Below, piece after piece: positions 1-10,900 of a stretch of 64,000 bases of DNA. The stretch is from Acidipila sp. EB88 (lineage in GTDB: Bacteria > Acidobacteriota > Terriglobia > Terriglobales > Acidobacteriaceae), in the NCBI RefSeq assembly GCF_003858395.1, contig NZ_QWEV01000005.1:1488001-1552000 (forward strand), given 5' to 3'. The translations under genes and the position numbers were made by a program. A model generated the notes under the pieces. It had not been told where the DNA came from. It saw only the letters and a program-made list of their open reading frames with translations, and ran no database searches. Within the stretch, counting starts at the first letter, position 1; every line of letters begins with the position of its first letter.

Positions 1-213
1 GCCTTAGGGCAGACTGCTGCGGAGCGCAGTCTACGCGGCAAACAACGTGGTTTGCAAGTGCTCCATGGACAGCGACGCTGCTCACACACCAACACCACTG
101 CACAGCCAGAGCGACTTATAACTCATTTGCCATACGTTCAAGGCTGGATGTACTCTCCGGCTCGCGATAGTAAACCCCAGCACTCAGGGGTGAACCCGCA
201 CCGAGGACATCCG
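1..213. other. 5' intergenic region before the TonB-dependent receptor
   Basis: No coding region is supported here. An in-frame extension of the receptor is open from about position 52, but it lacks a ribosome-binding site and would place more than 50 residues before the signal peptide. A short inverted repeat (7 bp arms at 11-17 and 26-32) could be the end of an upstream terminator, but it has no T-run. A Shine-Dalgarno-like GAGGAC lies at 203-208, just before the receptor start. Confidence 0.4.
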
Positions 214-3200
214 ATGAGTCACAAAAGCAGGATTGCAGTCTTTTCCGAGGCAGTGGAGCGACGTGTTTGTTTTGGCATGGGCGTGGCTCTGGTCGCAGGG
301 TCGCTGTTGCTTTCCACCTCTCCCGTCGCGCTGGCACAGGCAACCACCGGGGATGTGACCGGCACAGTCACGGACAACACCGGCGCTACCATTCCCAATG
401 CCACCGTCACGCTCACCAACCTTGGCACCAACGAAAAGCGCACCGCGCAAACCGGACCCTCCGGCGACTACACCTTTTCCCAGCTGGGCCCAGGCACTTA
501 CTCGCTCCAGGTAGCGGAGTCCGGCTTTAACACGCTGATGATCCCCTCGGTCAACGTGGCCGTCGGCGACCGCGCGCGTGAAGACGCCAAGCTGCAGATC
601 GGCTCGGAAGCGACCACCGTGCAGGTGACCGGGCAGACGCCGGCGCTGCAGGCCGATAACTCCGTGCTCAGCACCCTGGTGACGCAGCAGCAGGTGCAGG
701 ATCTCCCACTCAACGGGCGTAACTTCATCAACCTCGCGCAAATTGTGCCCGGCGCGAACGAAGGCCCGGGCAACGGCCTCACCAGCGGCGCGCGTCCCGA
801 TGACCGCCGCCAGACCTCGTCTGTTTCCGCCAACGGCCAGTCCGAAATTCTCAACGATGAACTGGTGGATGGACTGGACAACAATGACCGCATCATCGGC
901 ACCATCGGCATCCGGCCTTCGATCGAATCCATCCGCGAAATCAATATCCAGACCAACACCTACACCGCAGAGGCAGGGCGCACCGCCGGCGCCGTGATCA
1001 ATGTCATCACCAAGTCCGGCAGCAACACCCTGCATGGTTCCGCGTTTGAGTTCTTCCGCAACGACGTGCTCGACGCGTATCCCTTCCAGTTCGGCGCGCA
1101 CCTGCCCAAGCCCAAGCTGCGGCAGAACCAGTTCGGCGCTTCCATTGGCGGACCGATTCTCAAAGACAAGCTCTTCTTCTTCGGTGACTACGAAGGTCTG
1201 CGCCAGATCCGCGGCACCAATCCCACCGTCAGCCAGGTGCCGACTGCGGCAGAGTACAACGCGCTCCACAGCGGCGATGCCGCGCAGATCCTCGCGCTCG
1301 CCCACGGCGGCGACACAACGGGACCCAACGCTGCCAATGGCGGCGTTGATCCCGTCGGTTTGGATTACGCGCTGCTCTACCCGCAATCCAACTCGGCCAC
1401 CGGCGGCGTGCCCGGCGTTTCCGATGCGTACGTCTCCTCGCCGACCACCTCTCTCACCTCTGACACTGCGGACGGCCGCGTCGACTACCAGTACAGCGCC
1501 AAGGACCTGATCTTCGGCCGCTACACCTACAACCGCGTACCCTCCACCAACCCCGGGCTGCTGCCCAACCAGACCGTGGCTGGCGTCAACGTTGCCCCTG
1601 GCGGCGCAATCTTCAACTTTTATGGCACCGCCAAGGACGATGCGCAGAACGCGCAGATTAACTACGTGCACACCTTCAACGCAAGCGTGCTGCTCCAGCT
1701 CGGCTTCGGCTATACACGGATCAACAACCAGTCGGTGCCTCTCAACTACGGCACCGCGGTGAATACGGCGTTCGGCCAGCCCGGCATCAACATCGACCAG
1801 TCCACCTCCGGTCTTGCGCCCACCAGCGTCAGCGGCTTTGCCGATCTCGGCGACGGCGCCTTTATCCCGATCGTGGATATCAACAACACCTTTCAGGAGA
1901 ACGGCTCGGTCACCATCAATCGTGGTGCGCATAGTTATAAATTTGGCGCGAATCTCATCCGTCGCCAGGCCACCAACGCGCAGAACAACTACGGCAACGG
2001 AGACTACACCTTCAATCCATTGCAGGGCGACGTGAACGGGCTTGCAGCGCTGCTGCAGGGCAACTTCCAGAGCGTGCAGCGCTCCACCAGCATCATTCCG
2101 CCGCACTGGCGCACGTGGGAGCCCGGCGCCTTTGCGCAGGATGACTGGCACGTCAACTCCAAGCTCACGCTCAACATCGGCGTGCGCTACGACGTGTTCA
2201 CGCCCTTTACCGAGGTACACAACGCGCTCTCCAACTTCGATCCCGCCACCGGCACCATCATCCTCGCCAACGTGAATGGCACAAACCAGTACGCGGGCCT
2301 CAACCCCACCTGGACCAACATCGCGCCGCGCATCGGCTTCGCCCTGACCCCGGCTCCCGGCTTTGTTCTCCGCGGCGGCTACGGCATGTCCTACTTCCCG
2401 GAAAACTACACGTCCAACTCGTCACTCAAGGCGCAGCCGTTCGTATCCAACTACAACTGCAACAACGGCGCCTGCCCGGTCAACCCGGCTACCGGCGTCG
2501 CGCCTACCCGCTTCTTCCAGGGTGTGCCGCTGCCGGTTGCAGAGAGCGCGACTAATCCCACCGGCAACATCAACGACGTGGTGGATCCGGGCTTCCGCAC
2601 CTCCTACGCCGAGCAGTTCAACCTCACGGTGGAAAAGTCCTTCGGCGCCAACGTCTTCCAGGCCAGCTATGTCGGCGTGCTGGGCCGGCATCTCGCGCAG
2701 ATCTCCAATGACCGCAACGCGCCTGCGCTGGTGTCAAACTCCACGTTGAACACGCTGGCCGCGCAGCAGGGCTCCACGCCTGCCGCGGTATACAACACGC
2801 TGCGTCCCTTCTACGCCCAGCTGCCCGGCGTACAGAACATCGGGCAGTACCAGAGCGGTGGATCGTCCTCCTACAACGCACTTCAGCTCCAGCTCACGCG
2901 ACGCACCACCGCGGGCCTGACCGTGGGTGCCAACTACACCTATGCGCATGCCCTCGACAACGTGCTTGGCTTCTCCAACGAAGTCAATGACGGTTACGGT
3001 GCTATCCCTTCCCAGCTCAGCAGTGTTGAGTACGGCAACAGCGATCTCGACATCCGCCAGCGCGGAGTGGTCACCGCCAACTACCAGCTGCCCTTTGGCA
3101 AGAACCTGCACGGCATCGCCGCTGCCGCAGGCAAAGGCTGGCAGGCTAATACGCTGCTCGCATGGTCAACGGGACAGCCCTTTACCGTGATCACCTCGCA

Positions 3201-3624
3201 GGGCATATCCGGCACCTCCAATGCCGCAACCGCGGGTCGTCCCAACATGCTGCGTGGCGCAAAGGTCGACAACCCGAGCATCGAACGTTTCTTCGATGCG
3301 ACCGCTTTCGCACCGCAACTCTCCGGCACGCTTGGCTCTGAGCAGCGCAACCCGCTGCACGGCCCTGATTACCGCCATGTTGACTTCTCGCTCTTCAAGT
3401 CCTTCCCGGTTGTGCACGAGTCCACGATCGAGTTCCGAGCCGAGTGCTTCAACATCACCAACGTCACGAACTTTGCCAACCCCAACGACACGATCCAGGT
3501 CACGCCTTCCGCTGCCAACCCGGATGTCTACACCGTGACTCCCAATAACATCGGCACCATCACCGGCACCTCCGCCAACTACAACCCGCGGCAGATTCAG
3601 TTCGCGCTTAAGTACGAGTTCTAG
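214..3624 (+). CDS. TonB-dependent receptor with carboxypeptidase-regulatory-like N-terminal domain
   Basis: Outer-membrane active-transport receptor of 1136 residues, of the SusC-like type expanded in Acidobacteriota; its substrate is probably a complex carbohydrate. The ATG at 214 is preceded by GAGGAC. A signal peptide (about residues 1-43) ends near AQA. It is followed by a CarboxypepD_reg/Cna-B-like beta domain (about 46-125, 'GDVTGTVTDNTGA'). A plug domain then carries 'LPLNGRNFINL', a hallmark of this receptor group, and 'VINVITKSGSN'. The rest is a long TonB-dependent barrel ending in 'QFALKYEF', with the terminal aromatic residue expected of an outer-membrane protein. It appears monocistronic, with a terminator right after the stop. 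The GH78 rhamnosidase nearby on the other strand suggests polysaccharide import, but no SusD partner is present, so the substrate is inferred only. Confidence 0.93.
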   Translation: MSHKSRIAVFSEAVERRVCFGMGVALVAGSLLLSTSPVALAQATTGDVTGTVTDNTGATIPNATVTLTNLGTNEKRTAQTGPSGDYTFSQLGPGTYSLQVAESGFNTLMIPSVNVAVGDRAREDAKLQIGSEATTVQVTGQTPALQADNSVLSTLVTQQQVQDLPLNGRNFINLAQIVPGANEGPGNGLTSGARPDDRRQTSSVSANGQSEILNDELVDGLDNNDRIIGTIGIRPSIESIREINIQTNTYTAEAGRTAGAVINVITKSGSNTLHGSAFEFFRNDVLDAYPFQFGAHLPKPKLRQNQFGASIGGPILKDKLFFFGDYEGLRQIRGTNPTVSQVPTAAEYNALHSGDAAQILALAHGGDTTGPNAANGGVDPVGLDYALLYPQSNSATGGVPGVSDAYVSSPTTSLTSDTADGRVDYQYSAKDLIFGRYTYNRVPSTNPGLLPNQTVAGVNVAPGGAIFNFYGTAKDDAQNAQINYVHTFNASVLLQLGFGYTRINNQSVPLNYGTAVNTAFGQPGINIDQSTSGLAPTSVSGFADLGDGAFIPIVDINNTFQENGSVTINRGAHSYKFGANLIRRQATNAQNNYGNGDYTFNPLQGDVNGLAALLQGNFQSVQRSTSIIPPHWRTWEPGAFAQDDWHVNSKLTLNIGVRYDVFTPFTEVHNALSNFDPATGTIILANVNGTNQYAGLNPTWTNIAPRIGFALTPAPGFVLRGGYGMSYFPENYTSNSSLKAQPFVSNYNCNNGACPVNPATGVAPTRFFQGVPLPVAESATNPTGNINDVVDPGFRTSYAEQFNLTVEKSFGANVFQASYVGVLGRHLAQISNDRNAPALVSNSTLNTLAAQQGSTPAAVYNTLRPFYAQLPGVQNIGQYQSGGSSSYNALQLQLTRRTTAGLTVGANYTYAHALDNVLGFSNEVNDGYGAIPSQLSSVEYGNSDLDIRQRGVVTANYQLPFGKNLHGIAAAAGKGWQANTLLAWSTGQPFTVITSQGISGTSNAATAGRPNMLRGAKVDNPSIERFFDATAFAPQLSGTLGSEQRNPLHGPDYRHVDFSLFKSFPVVHESTIEFRAECFNITNVTNFANPNDTIQVTPSAANPDVYTVTPNNIGTITGTSANYNPRQIQFALKYEF

Positions 3625-3645
3625 CCAGCACAGAAGCAATGCAAG

Positions 3646-3672
3646 AGGCCCGGCGATAAAGCCGGGCCTTTT
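3646..3672 (+). terminator. Rho-independent terminator after the TonB-dependent receptor
   Basis: A 9-bp perfect GC-rich stem (AGGCCCGGC at 3646-3654 pairing with GCCGGGCCT at 3661-3669) has a 6-base loop and is followed by a short T-run. It starts 21 bases after the receptor stop codon. Confidence 0.85.
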
Positions 3673-3858
3673 GCTGTCTCGATGCGCAACCGGCCTGCCT
3701 GTGACCAGTCCGCATGACGCTTCCAGACAGGTCGAATTTGCAACTACGCTCGTTGCCTACGCGATCAGCCCATGCCGTCTGCTGGCGCTGGCAGCAACAA
3801 ACTCAACCATTGGCAGCCCGGAGAGAACCGTGCGCCTCACAAGAAGCTGGAGGCTTCG

Positions 3859-4347
3859 CTACGGCCTGGCCTGGGAGAGCCCCCCAAGCACAATGCCGGC
3901 TGGGCCCTTGCTACCCTCGCCGGAGGCCGCAGGCGGCGCAATCTCAGCTTGGGGCCTTGTGGGTCGCACCGGGGGACTCTGCAACAGGCGCGCCAGCATC
4001 GCAAACAACTCCGGCGGCCGGTACGCTCCCTTTAAAAAGCACGCATCTGCCAGCAACGAAAGCATCTCCGGTCCGTCGGCGATGCGTGGGTCGCCCGAGA
4101 CCACCACCACCGGGATTGCGGGGTATTCGCGACGAAGTGCCGGCAACAGCTCACCGCCCGCCGGCATGGGGATATGCAGGTCAGAGATAATCAGGTCCGG
4201 CAAATGGCTTTCCAGGATGGCCATGGCCTGCTGGCCGCCCTCGGCGCAAACCACTTCGTAGCCCTGGCTTTCGAGCAAGAGCTTGCCAATCATGCGCAGT
4301 GTAGGGTCGTCGTCGATGAACAGGATCGTGGACTTCGGGTTCTGCAT
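3859..4347 (-). CDS. Single-domain response regulator (CheY-like receiver)
   Basis: 162-residue receiver-only protein of a two-component or phosphorelay system. The acidic pocket is visible as 'IDDD' (residues 11-14). The phospho-acceptor is Asp56 in 'IISDLHIP', the switch residue is Ser84 in 'VVVVSGD', and the conserved Lys is Lys106 in 'FLKG'. After about residue 125 there is a Pro/Ala-rich tail with no output domain. The ATG is preceded by AGGAG at about 5 bases. No histidine kinase is adjacent, so its partner is unknown. It could signal by protein contact or act as a phosphate sink. Confidence 0.88.
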   Translation of the reverse strand: MQNPKSTILFIDDDPTLRMIGKLLLESQGYEVVCAEGGQQAMAILESHLPDLIISDLHIPMPAGGELLPALRREYPAIPVVVVSGDPRIADGPEMLSLLADACFLKGAYRPPELFAMLARLLQSPPVRPTRPQAEIAPPAASGEGSKGPAGIVLGGLSQARP

Positions 4348-4494
4348 AGGCTCCTGCTGTCACTTTTCGCGCTGCGTCTGCGAAGGACAACACTCTCATT
4401 TTCGCCGGAACAGCCCGGCGCCGGGTGAATGGATCCTGTCCCGGTCGCCCCTCGGTAACTACACTTTCCATCGCGCGGAAAAACACCCGTCGCC

Positions 4495-7400
4495 TTACTG
4501 CACCACGCGGCCACCCGCTGCCGCGGCAAACTCCCACACGCCGGACCCGACCGTGTCCTGCCGCAACCCGTCCACCCGCTGCAGGTTCACATGTTTGCCA
4601 TTGCGTTCCAGCGCGCCGCTCGCTTCTTCCGGTAGGCGCACTGTCGCCGTCGTGTTCGGCGGCACCACCACGCGCAGTCGGAAACCCTCCGCGCCCAGGC
4701 TCCAGTCCGTGGTGATCGCGCCATACACCGACTGGTACGTGGCCCGGAGTTGCGGCAGGTGCGCATCCGGGTGCGGGCTGACCAAGATGTGGTGAAACGC
4801 CGGGTCCTTCGGGTCCACGTCAATTCCCGCTGCCCTGCGGTACACCCACGCCATCACCGAGCCGAACGAGTAGTGGTTGTACGAGTTCATCGATGGGTCA
4901 CCCGTGTCGCCGTTCCAGCGCTCCCACCACGTGGTCGCTCCCTTGCTCACCATGTAGCCCCACGACGGGTAGGTCGTGCTCAGCAACAGTGTGTACGCCA
5001 CGTCCGTGCGGCCGCCTTCATCCAGCACCGTCATCAGGAAAGGCGTTCCCAGGAAGCCTGTTGTCAGGTGGTTATCGTGCGCGGCGATGTTGGCCGCCAG
5101 CCGGTTCACCATCCCCTTGCGCATAGCCTCCGGCGCCAGCCCCGCGTACACCGTCAGCACATACCCGGTCTGCGTGTCGCCTGCCACCGTGCCGTCACTG
5201 TGCACATACGCAGCCTGGTAGGCCTTGCGGATCTGCAGGTACAGCCGCGCGTATTTTGCCGCATCCGCAGGCCGACCGATCGCCGTGGCCATCTGCTGCA
5301 TCTGCTGCGCAACGATCGCCCAGTACGCCGTCCCTACCAGGTCACCCGGCGTGTGTGGATCGGGTGCCAGCCAGTCGGCGTAGTTCGGCCCCAGCTTGTT
5401 CTTGCGCACGAAGTCCGGGTTGCTGGCAAGGATGAAATCCATCCACCGCTCCATCGCCGGCCACGAGCGCTTCACAAGCGAGGCATTGCCATACTGCAGC
5501 CACGTGGCATAGGGCACCAGCACGCCCGCATCGCCCCAGCCCGGCGCGCCTGTGTGCTCCACGCCCTGCAACAGGTCCGGCGAAATGTTCGCAAACGCCC
5601 CGTTCGGATCCTGCGCATCGATCACGTCCTGCATGTACTTGTTCGAGAACGCGTCCGTGTCGAAGTTATACGCACCGGTCCGCCAGAACACGCCCGCATC
5701 GCCCATCCAGCCCATCCGCTCGTCCCTCTGCGGGCAGTCCGTCGGGATCGACACAAAGTTTCCACGCTGCCCCCACAGCCCCAACTGGTCCATCCGGTTC
5801 AACAGGTCGCTCGCCGAGGAGAACTCCATCGCAGGCTTTGCCGGCAGGCTGTTCCATACCTGGCCCTCGAGCGTCTCGAGGCTGGGTGCGCCCGGCAGCC
5901 CTGAAACCTCCACGTAGCGAAAGCCGTGAAAGGTGAAACGAGGCGTCCAGAGCTCTTGGCCGTCACCCGACAGGATGTAGGTATCGGTGGCATCGGCATC
6001 GCGCAGGTTCTCCGTGTACACGGTACCGTCGGGGTTCAGCCGCTCGGCAAAGCGCAGCCGCACCGTCGTACCGCGCGGACCCTGCACCCTCAACTGCACC
6101 GCGCCCACCATGTTCTGCCCCATGTCGAACACCGTATCTGTCACAGCGTCTGTGCCCTTACCCGCCATCACCTGCGTCATGCCTGTGGGCGTCACCGTAA
6201 GCTGCCTGCGAATCAGCAGGTCCGGTTGCGCACTGACCGTGATCGCCGCGGCAGCAGGGTCGGCCACCGCGTTGCTCCACTGCCTTGCATCCTGCTCGTT
6301 TGCGCCGCTTCCGCCCGGCGTGTCCCAGCCTGGGAGCGCCCGTCTCGCATCGTACGTCTCGCCGCCGTAAATCTCCGCCGCGAGTACCGGCGCAGGTGCC
6401 GCATGCCAGTCCGGGCCGCTCACCACGACCTGCCGCGTGCCGTCCGCATACTGCAGCTCCAGCTGCGCGCGCAAACGGTCGGCCCCGGGGAACAGCCGCG
6501 TGCCCGACCATAGCAGCGGGCTGCCATGCCAACCGGCTCCAAGCTCCGCGCCCAGAACGTTCGCCCCGCTCTGCACCAGCCGGGTCACGTCATACGTCTG
6601 GTACAGCACGCGCTTGCGAAAATCCGTAAAGCCCGGCGTCAGCACGGCGTCACTCACCGGCTGCCCATTCACCGTGGCCCGGTAGCTGCCCAGCGCCGTG
6701 ATGTACAGGCGCGCCTGCGCCACAGCGCCATGCGTTGTGAAATCCGTCCGCAGCAAGGAAGCACTCGACACGATCCGATCGGGCGTCGGCGCTGGCGAAG
6801 AGCGATCCGTACCTACGCCGAAATGTTGCTCCGCCAGCGGGCCTACGACCTTGACCGCCTGCCACGGCCCCATCACCGGCTTCTGCTCCGGCCCGGGCGC
6901 AGCGGCCTGCGCGGACTTTTCCATCGGCACCACCGTACGCGCTTCCCAACGCTCGCCCCCGGTCACCAGCCAGCGATCTGCATCCGCCCCGCTGCCACCC
7001 ACCTGCACCGCCGCGGCCATCGCCATGCGCACGGTCGTGCCCGGGTCGCCGCCCGGCGCCGCCACCTTGACCACGATGTGGTTATCACCCACGTGCAGCC
7101 GGTCGCCAATCTCCTCCTGGTCGAACGAGCCCCACGCTTCCTTGTGACCGGTCCGCACCCCATTCACGGTAGCCGCGAAATCGCCGCCCGATAACACGTG
7201 GAGGCTCGCCTCCTGCGGCAGCCGATCGATATGCAGGGTCGTGCGAAACTCAGCAACCGTGCCCGGCGCTACGTGCTCCACGTCGCCGCCCTTCAGCCAC
7301 AGCCACTGCATCTGTTGCATTGCCTTTGCCTGGCGCGGGTCTTCCCGCCTGATCCACTGTGCCTGCCAGTCCGCGGGGGAAAGCAGCCCCATCTCCCACA

Positions 7401-7791
7401 CCGCCGGCTCTGTCGCCATCGCCGAGTGTCCCTGCGCGTCCCACACGCGCACCTGCCAGTAGCAGCGCTCGCGCGAGCGCAGGACTGGTCCCCCGTATGC
7501 GATATCCACGGAGCGCGCACCCACGCGGCGTCCACTGTCCCACACATCGGCCTGTCCCGCACGCAGCTTCTCTGGCGTGCTGGCAACCAGCACCTCGTAC
7601 GCTGCCTGCTTCCAGTTGCGCGCGGTCGCATCGCTCTGCCACGACAACGCAGGCTGTGCCGTATCAATCCCCAGCGGGTCCTTCAACCCGTTCACCGTGA
7701 GGTGCACAGGCTGTGCTTCCCCATGGGCAGCCAGCAACGCGGGTGCAGCAGCAAAAGCGAACAACGTGAATGCGCGGAACAATCTCGACAT
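4495..7791 (-). CDS. Secreted GH78 alpha-L-rhamnosidase
   Basis: 1098-residue exo-acting enzyme expected to release terminal alpha-L-rhamnose from plant polysaccharides or glycosides. It has an N-terminal signal peptide (about residues 1-26) and then the Bac_rhamnosid N-terminal beta domains ('LTVNGLKDPLGID' near the start is typical). The six-hairpin catalytic domain contains 'DCPQRDERMGWMGD', the family signature that holds acidic catalytic residues. The C-terminal beta-sandwich follows. Length and domain order match complete GH78 enzymes. The tricorn-like protease lies upstream on the same strand, about 170 bases away. Confidence 0.93.
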   Translation of the reverse strand: MSRLFRAFTLFAFAAAPALLAAHGEAQPVHLTVNGLKDPLGIDTAQPALSWQSDATARNWKQAAYEVLVASTPEKLRAGQADVWDSGRRVGARSVDIAYGGPVLRSRERCYWQVRVWDAQGHSAMATEPAVWEMGLLSPADWQAQWIRREDPRQAKAMQQMQWLWLKGGDVEHVAPGTVAEFRTTLHIDRLPQEASLHVLSGGDFAATVNGVRTGHKEAWGSFDQEEIGDRLHVGDNHIVVKVAAPGGDPGTTVRMAMAAAVQVGGSGADADRWLVTGGERWEARTVVPMEKSAQAAAPGPEQKPVMGPWQAVKVVGPLAEQHFGVGTDRSSPAPTPDRIVSSASLLRTDFTTHGAVAQARLYITALGSYRATVNGQPVSDAVLTPGFTDFRKRVLYQTYDVTRLVQSGANVLGAELGAGWHGSPLLWSGTRLFPGADRLRAQLELQYADGTRQVVVSGPDWHAAPAPVLAAEIYGGETYDARRALPGWDTPGGSGANEQDARQWSNAVADPAAAAITVSAQPDLLIRRQLTVTPTGMTQVMAGKGTDAVTDTVFDMGQNMVGAVQLRVQGPRGTTVRLRFAERLNPDGTVYTENLRDADATDTYILSGDGQELWTPRFTFHGFRYVEVSGLPGAPSLETLEGQVWNSLPAKPAMEFSSASDLLNRMDQLGLWGQRGNFVSIPTDCPQRDERMGWMGDAGVFWRTGAYNFDTDAFSNKYMQDVIDAQDPNGAFANISPDLLQGVEHTGAPGWGDAGVLVPYATWLQYGNASLVKRSWPAMERWMDFILASNPDFVRKNKLGPNYADWLAPDPHTPGDLVGTAYWAIVAQQMQQMATAIGRPADAAKYARLYLQIRKAYQAAYVHSDGTVAGDTQTGYVLTVYAGLAPEAMRKGMVNRLAANIAAHDNHLTTGFLGTPFLMTVLDEGGRTDVAYTLLLSTTYPSWGYMVSKGATTWWERWNGDTGDPSMNSYNHYSFGSVMAWVYRRAAGIDVDPKDPAFHHILVSPHPDAHLPQLRATYQSVYGAITTDWSLGAEGFRLRVVVPPNTTATVRLPEEASGALERNGKHVNLQRVDGLRQDTVGSGVWEFAAAAGGRVVQ

Positions 7792-7965
7792 GCCGCTACT
7801 CTAATCGCCTGCCGGCTCATTGGGAATCGCGCATGCTCGCCGCGCCACGACCAACAGCGCACGCGCCGTCACGGTCAACCACCGCGCGGGGCCGCCAGCG
7901 GAGCGCAAACACCCGCAAGGACCGCACGAAGCCGCGGCCCTTTGCGCCCATCTGCACCAACCGGC

Positions 7966-10900
7966 TTAGTGCCCGCTGCCCACATCGTCATGCAGGTGAT
8001 AGTTCGGGTACGGCGGCACCGGTGGCTCGCTCACCGGATGCTCCTTCAACTGCTGCACCACCACAGCGACCGCGCGCTCCAGTTGCATGTCGTGCCCCGC
8101 AGCCTCGTCCTTCGGCAGGTCCTCGACCTCCACGTCCGGCGCAATGCCGTGGCCCTCTACCTCCCACGCGCCGTTGAGCCCGTAGATCGCGTACCGGGGC
8201 GCCGTGACGCTGCCCCCATCCAGCAGCGTCGGGTAGCCGCCAATGCCCACCAGGCCGCCCCATGTATTGGTCCCGACCAGCGTGCCCAGGTTGGCCTTGC
8301 GGAAGTACCAAGGCATCGCATCGCCGCCCGAGCCCGCCGACTGGTTGATGATCATCGCCTTGGGCCCAAAGATCGCGCCCACCGGGTCCTGCATCGGCTT
8401 GCCGTCGCGCTCGATCGCGCCGCTCATCCTCACGCGGCGCAGCACGTCCGTCACGTAGTCCGCGATCAGTCCGCCCTCGTTGTACCGTTCGTCCAGCACC
8501 ACTGCCTGCTTGTCGAGCTGTGCGTAAAAGTAACGGTTAAAGTTGCTATAGCCCGCGCCCGCCGTGTTCGGCATGTAGATGTACGCCACCTTGCCGCCCG
8601 ACAGCTCACCTGCCTTGCGGCGGTTGCTCTCGATCCAGTCCAGGTTGCGCAACCCGTGGTCTGAGGCCGTCGGCACCACCGTGACATCGCGTCCATCGCT
8701 GCCATCGCGCTTCCTGCTCACGCGCAGCACCGTCTGCTTTTCCGCCGTGCCGTCGAAGAAGCTCTCAAGGTTATCCTCCGCGTGCAGCTCGCGGCCGTTC
8801 ACCGCCAGCAGGTACTCTCCTTCTTCCACCTGCACACCCGGCACCGTCAGCGGTGCACGCAATCCCGGCGTCCAGTTCTGCCCGTTGTAGATTTTGGCGA
8901 ACTTATACCGGTCGCCGTCCACCGCGTAGTCCGCACCCAGCAGGCCCGGCTTGGGCGCGTCTTCCGGCGCATGCGGCGGCCGCACAAACATGTGCCCGAT
9001 CTCGATCTCGCCCAGCATTTCATTCGAAAGGTAGGTAAACTCCGCACGCGAGGCTACGTTGTCCAGGTACGGCTGGTACTTGGCTTCGATCTTTGCGAGG
9101 TCCAGCCCATGCAGGTGCGCGTCGTAGAAGAAGTCGCGCTCAATGTGCCATGTCTCGCGATACATCTGCCGCCACTCCGCACGCGGGTCCACCACCGCCA
9201 CCATGCCGCCGTTGTTCACCGGCTTGCCCGGTGCCGCATCCGGCGAGCCCGGCTTCAGGTCGCCTGCCGGCACGATCCACCAGTTTTCGCCGCGCCCGTA
9301 CAGCACTTTGTCGCCGTCAAACGTCACCTCGAAGGCGTCCAGGCCGCCCAGCATCTCCTCGGTGAGCCGCTTCTCGGTGGTAAATCGCCAGAGCGAGCGA
9401 ATCGGCGTGCCTCCGTTCTCCGAAGCGCGCCCCACCGGCCCACCCTCCGCCAGGTACAGCACACCGGTCTTGCCCACCCACAACCCGCCGTAGTTCCGCG
9501 GCGGAATCGGCAACGCCAGGATGCGGTTGCCGATCCCCGCGAGATCAATCACGGTCGGCTCGGTCTTCTTGGCTTTGTCGTCCTTCTTCTCGCCAGCCTT
9601 GTCCTTGTCTCCGGCCTTGTCGTCTGCCTTGTCAGTGCTCTTATCCCCGGCCTTCGCGTCCTTTCCGTCATCTCCTTTTGAAGAGTCTTTGTCGGCGTCT
9701 GCTTTCTTCTTGTCGTCCTTGCCTTCCTCATCGCTCTCAGGCGGCACCGGCGATGCACCATCCTTGCCAAGCACCACCACGTACACGCCGCTGTTGGTCG
9801 CCTGGTCCAGCGACGACAGGTCAATGCCCGCATTTGAAGGGCCGCTGTTGGTCGATGCCTGGAAGTACAGCCACTTCCCGTTCGGATCAAACACCGGCGA
9901 CGCCGCATTGCTCATCCCATCGGTGATCTGCGTCGCCTGGTGCGTTGTCATGGAGTAGAAAAACACTGCATGCTGCTCGTTCTCGAGGTCGCGCGTGTAT
10001 GCAATCCAGTTCGAGTCCGGCGACCACGTGATCTCAAAGCTCGTACCAAAACTTCCCCGCAGTCCCTGGTCGATCTTGACCGGCTTGCCGCCCGTTGCGT
10101 CCACCACCCAAAGCACCATGTGCTTGTCGTAGAACGCGATGTGCTTGGAGTCCGGCGACCAGTGCGGGCTGTAGTAGAACGAGGCCCCCGGTCCCAGGTC
10201 GATCACTTTCGCCGGCGCCAGCCCGCTCTGCTCCTGGATCATCAGCTGGTACTCGCCCGAAGCATCCGAGAAGTACGCGATCGACTTGCCGTCCGGCGAC
10301 CACGCCGGGTCCCGCTCCGCTGAGCCCGGCGCATGCGTCAGGTCGCGCGTGTCACCCTTCTCCGCAGGCACCGTGAAGATCTCGCCATGCGCTTCCACCG
10401 CTACGCGCATGCCGGTCGGCGACAGGGACACGTTCTGCACTTCGCCCACCGCGATCTTCTGCAGCGCGGGCTCAAGCGCCGGCAGGTCGCCGCGCACCAT
10501 CACCGGCACCACATGCTCCTGCTTGCTTGTGAGGTCGTACAGGTGCAGCGAGCCGAATTGCTCGTACACCAGCGCGCCGGGCCCCGCGCTCAGCGTCTTC
10601 AGGTCGAAGCCCTTGTTCTCGACCACCTGCTCCACGGCCTTGTCCGCAGTGTCATACCGGAACAGCGACACCGGGCCATTGCGGTCCGACAGGAAGTACA
10701 CCGAGCTCCCTTCCCACACCGGGTGCGAGTCATTGGAATGCTCCCTCGGTATCTTCACCAGGTCCAGCGTCTGCAAGTTCACGAGCCACACCGGCGTGGT
10801 CTGCCCCCCGCGATAATGCTTCCACGCTGCCTGCCACTGCGCGACTGGCACATACGCCAGCGTGTTGCCGTCCGGCGAGTAGCTGCCGTGGTCCGCGCTC

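Noticed and set aside
11..32. Hairpin at the very start as a terminator
   Set aside because: The stem is only 7 bp, lacks a T-run and its upstream gene is outside the window.
184..2220. Long open frame opposite the TonB-dependent receptor (and similar ones at 4750-5904, 7198-8664, 38951-40246, 56454-58091, 59207-60394)
   Set aside because: They are antisense shadows of clear high-GC genes, with arginine-, histidine- and valine-rich sequence and no recognisable motifs or ribosome-binding sites.
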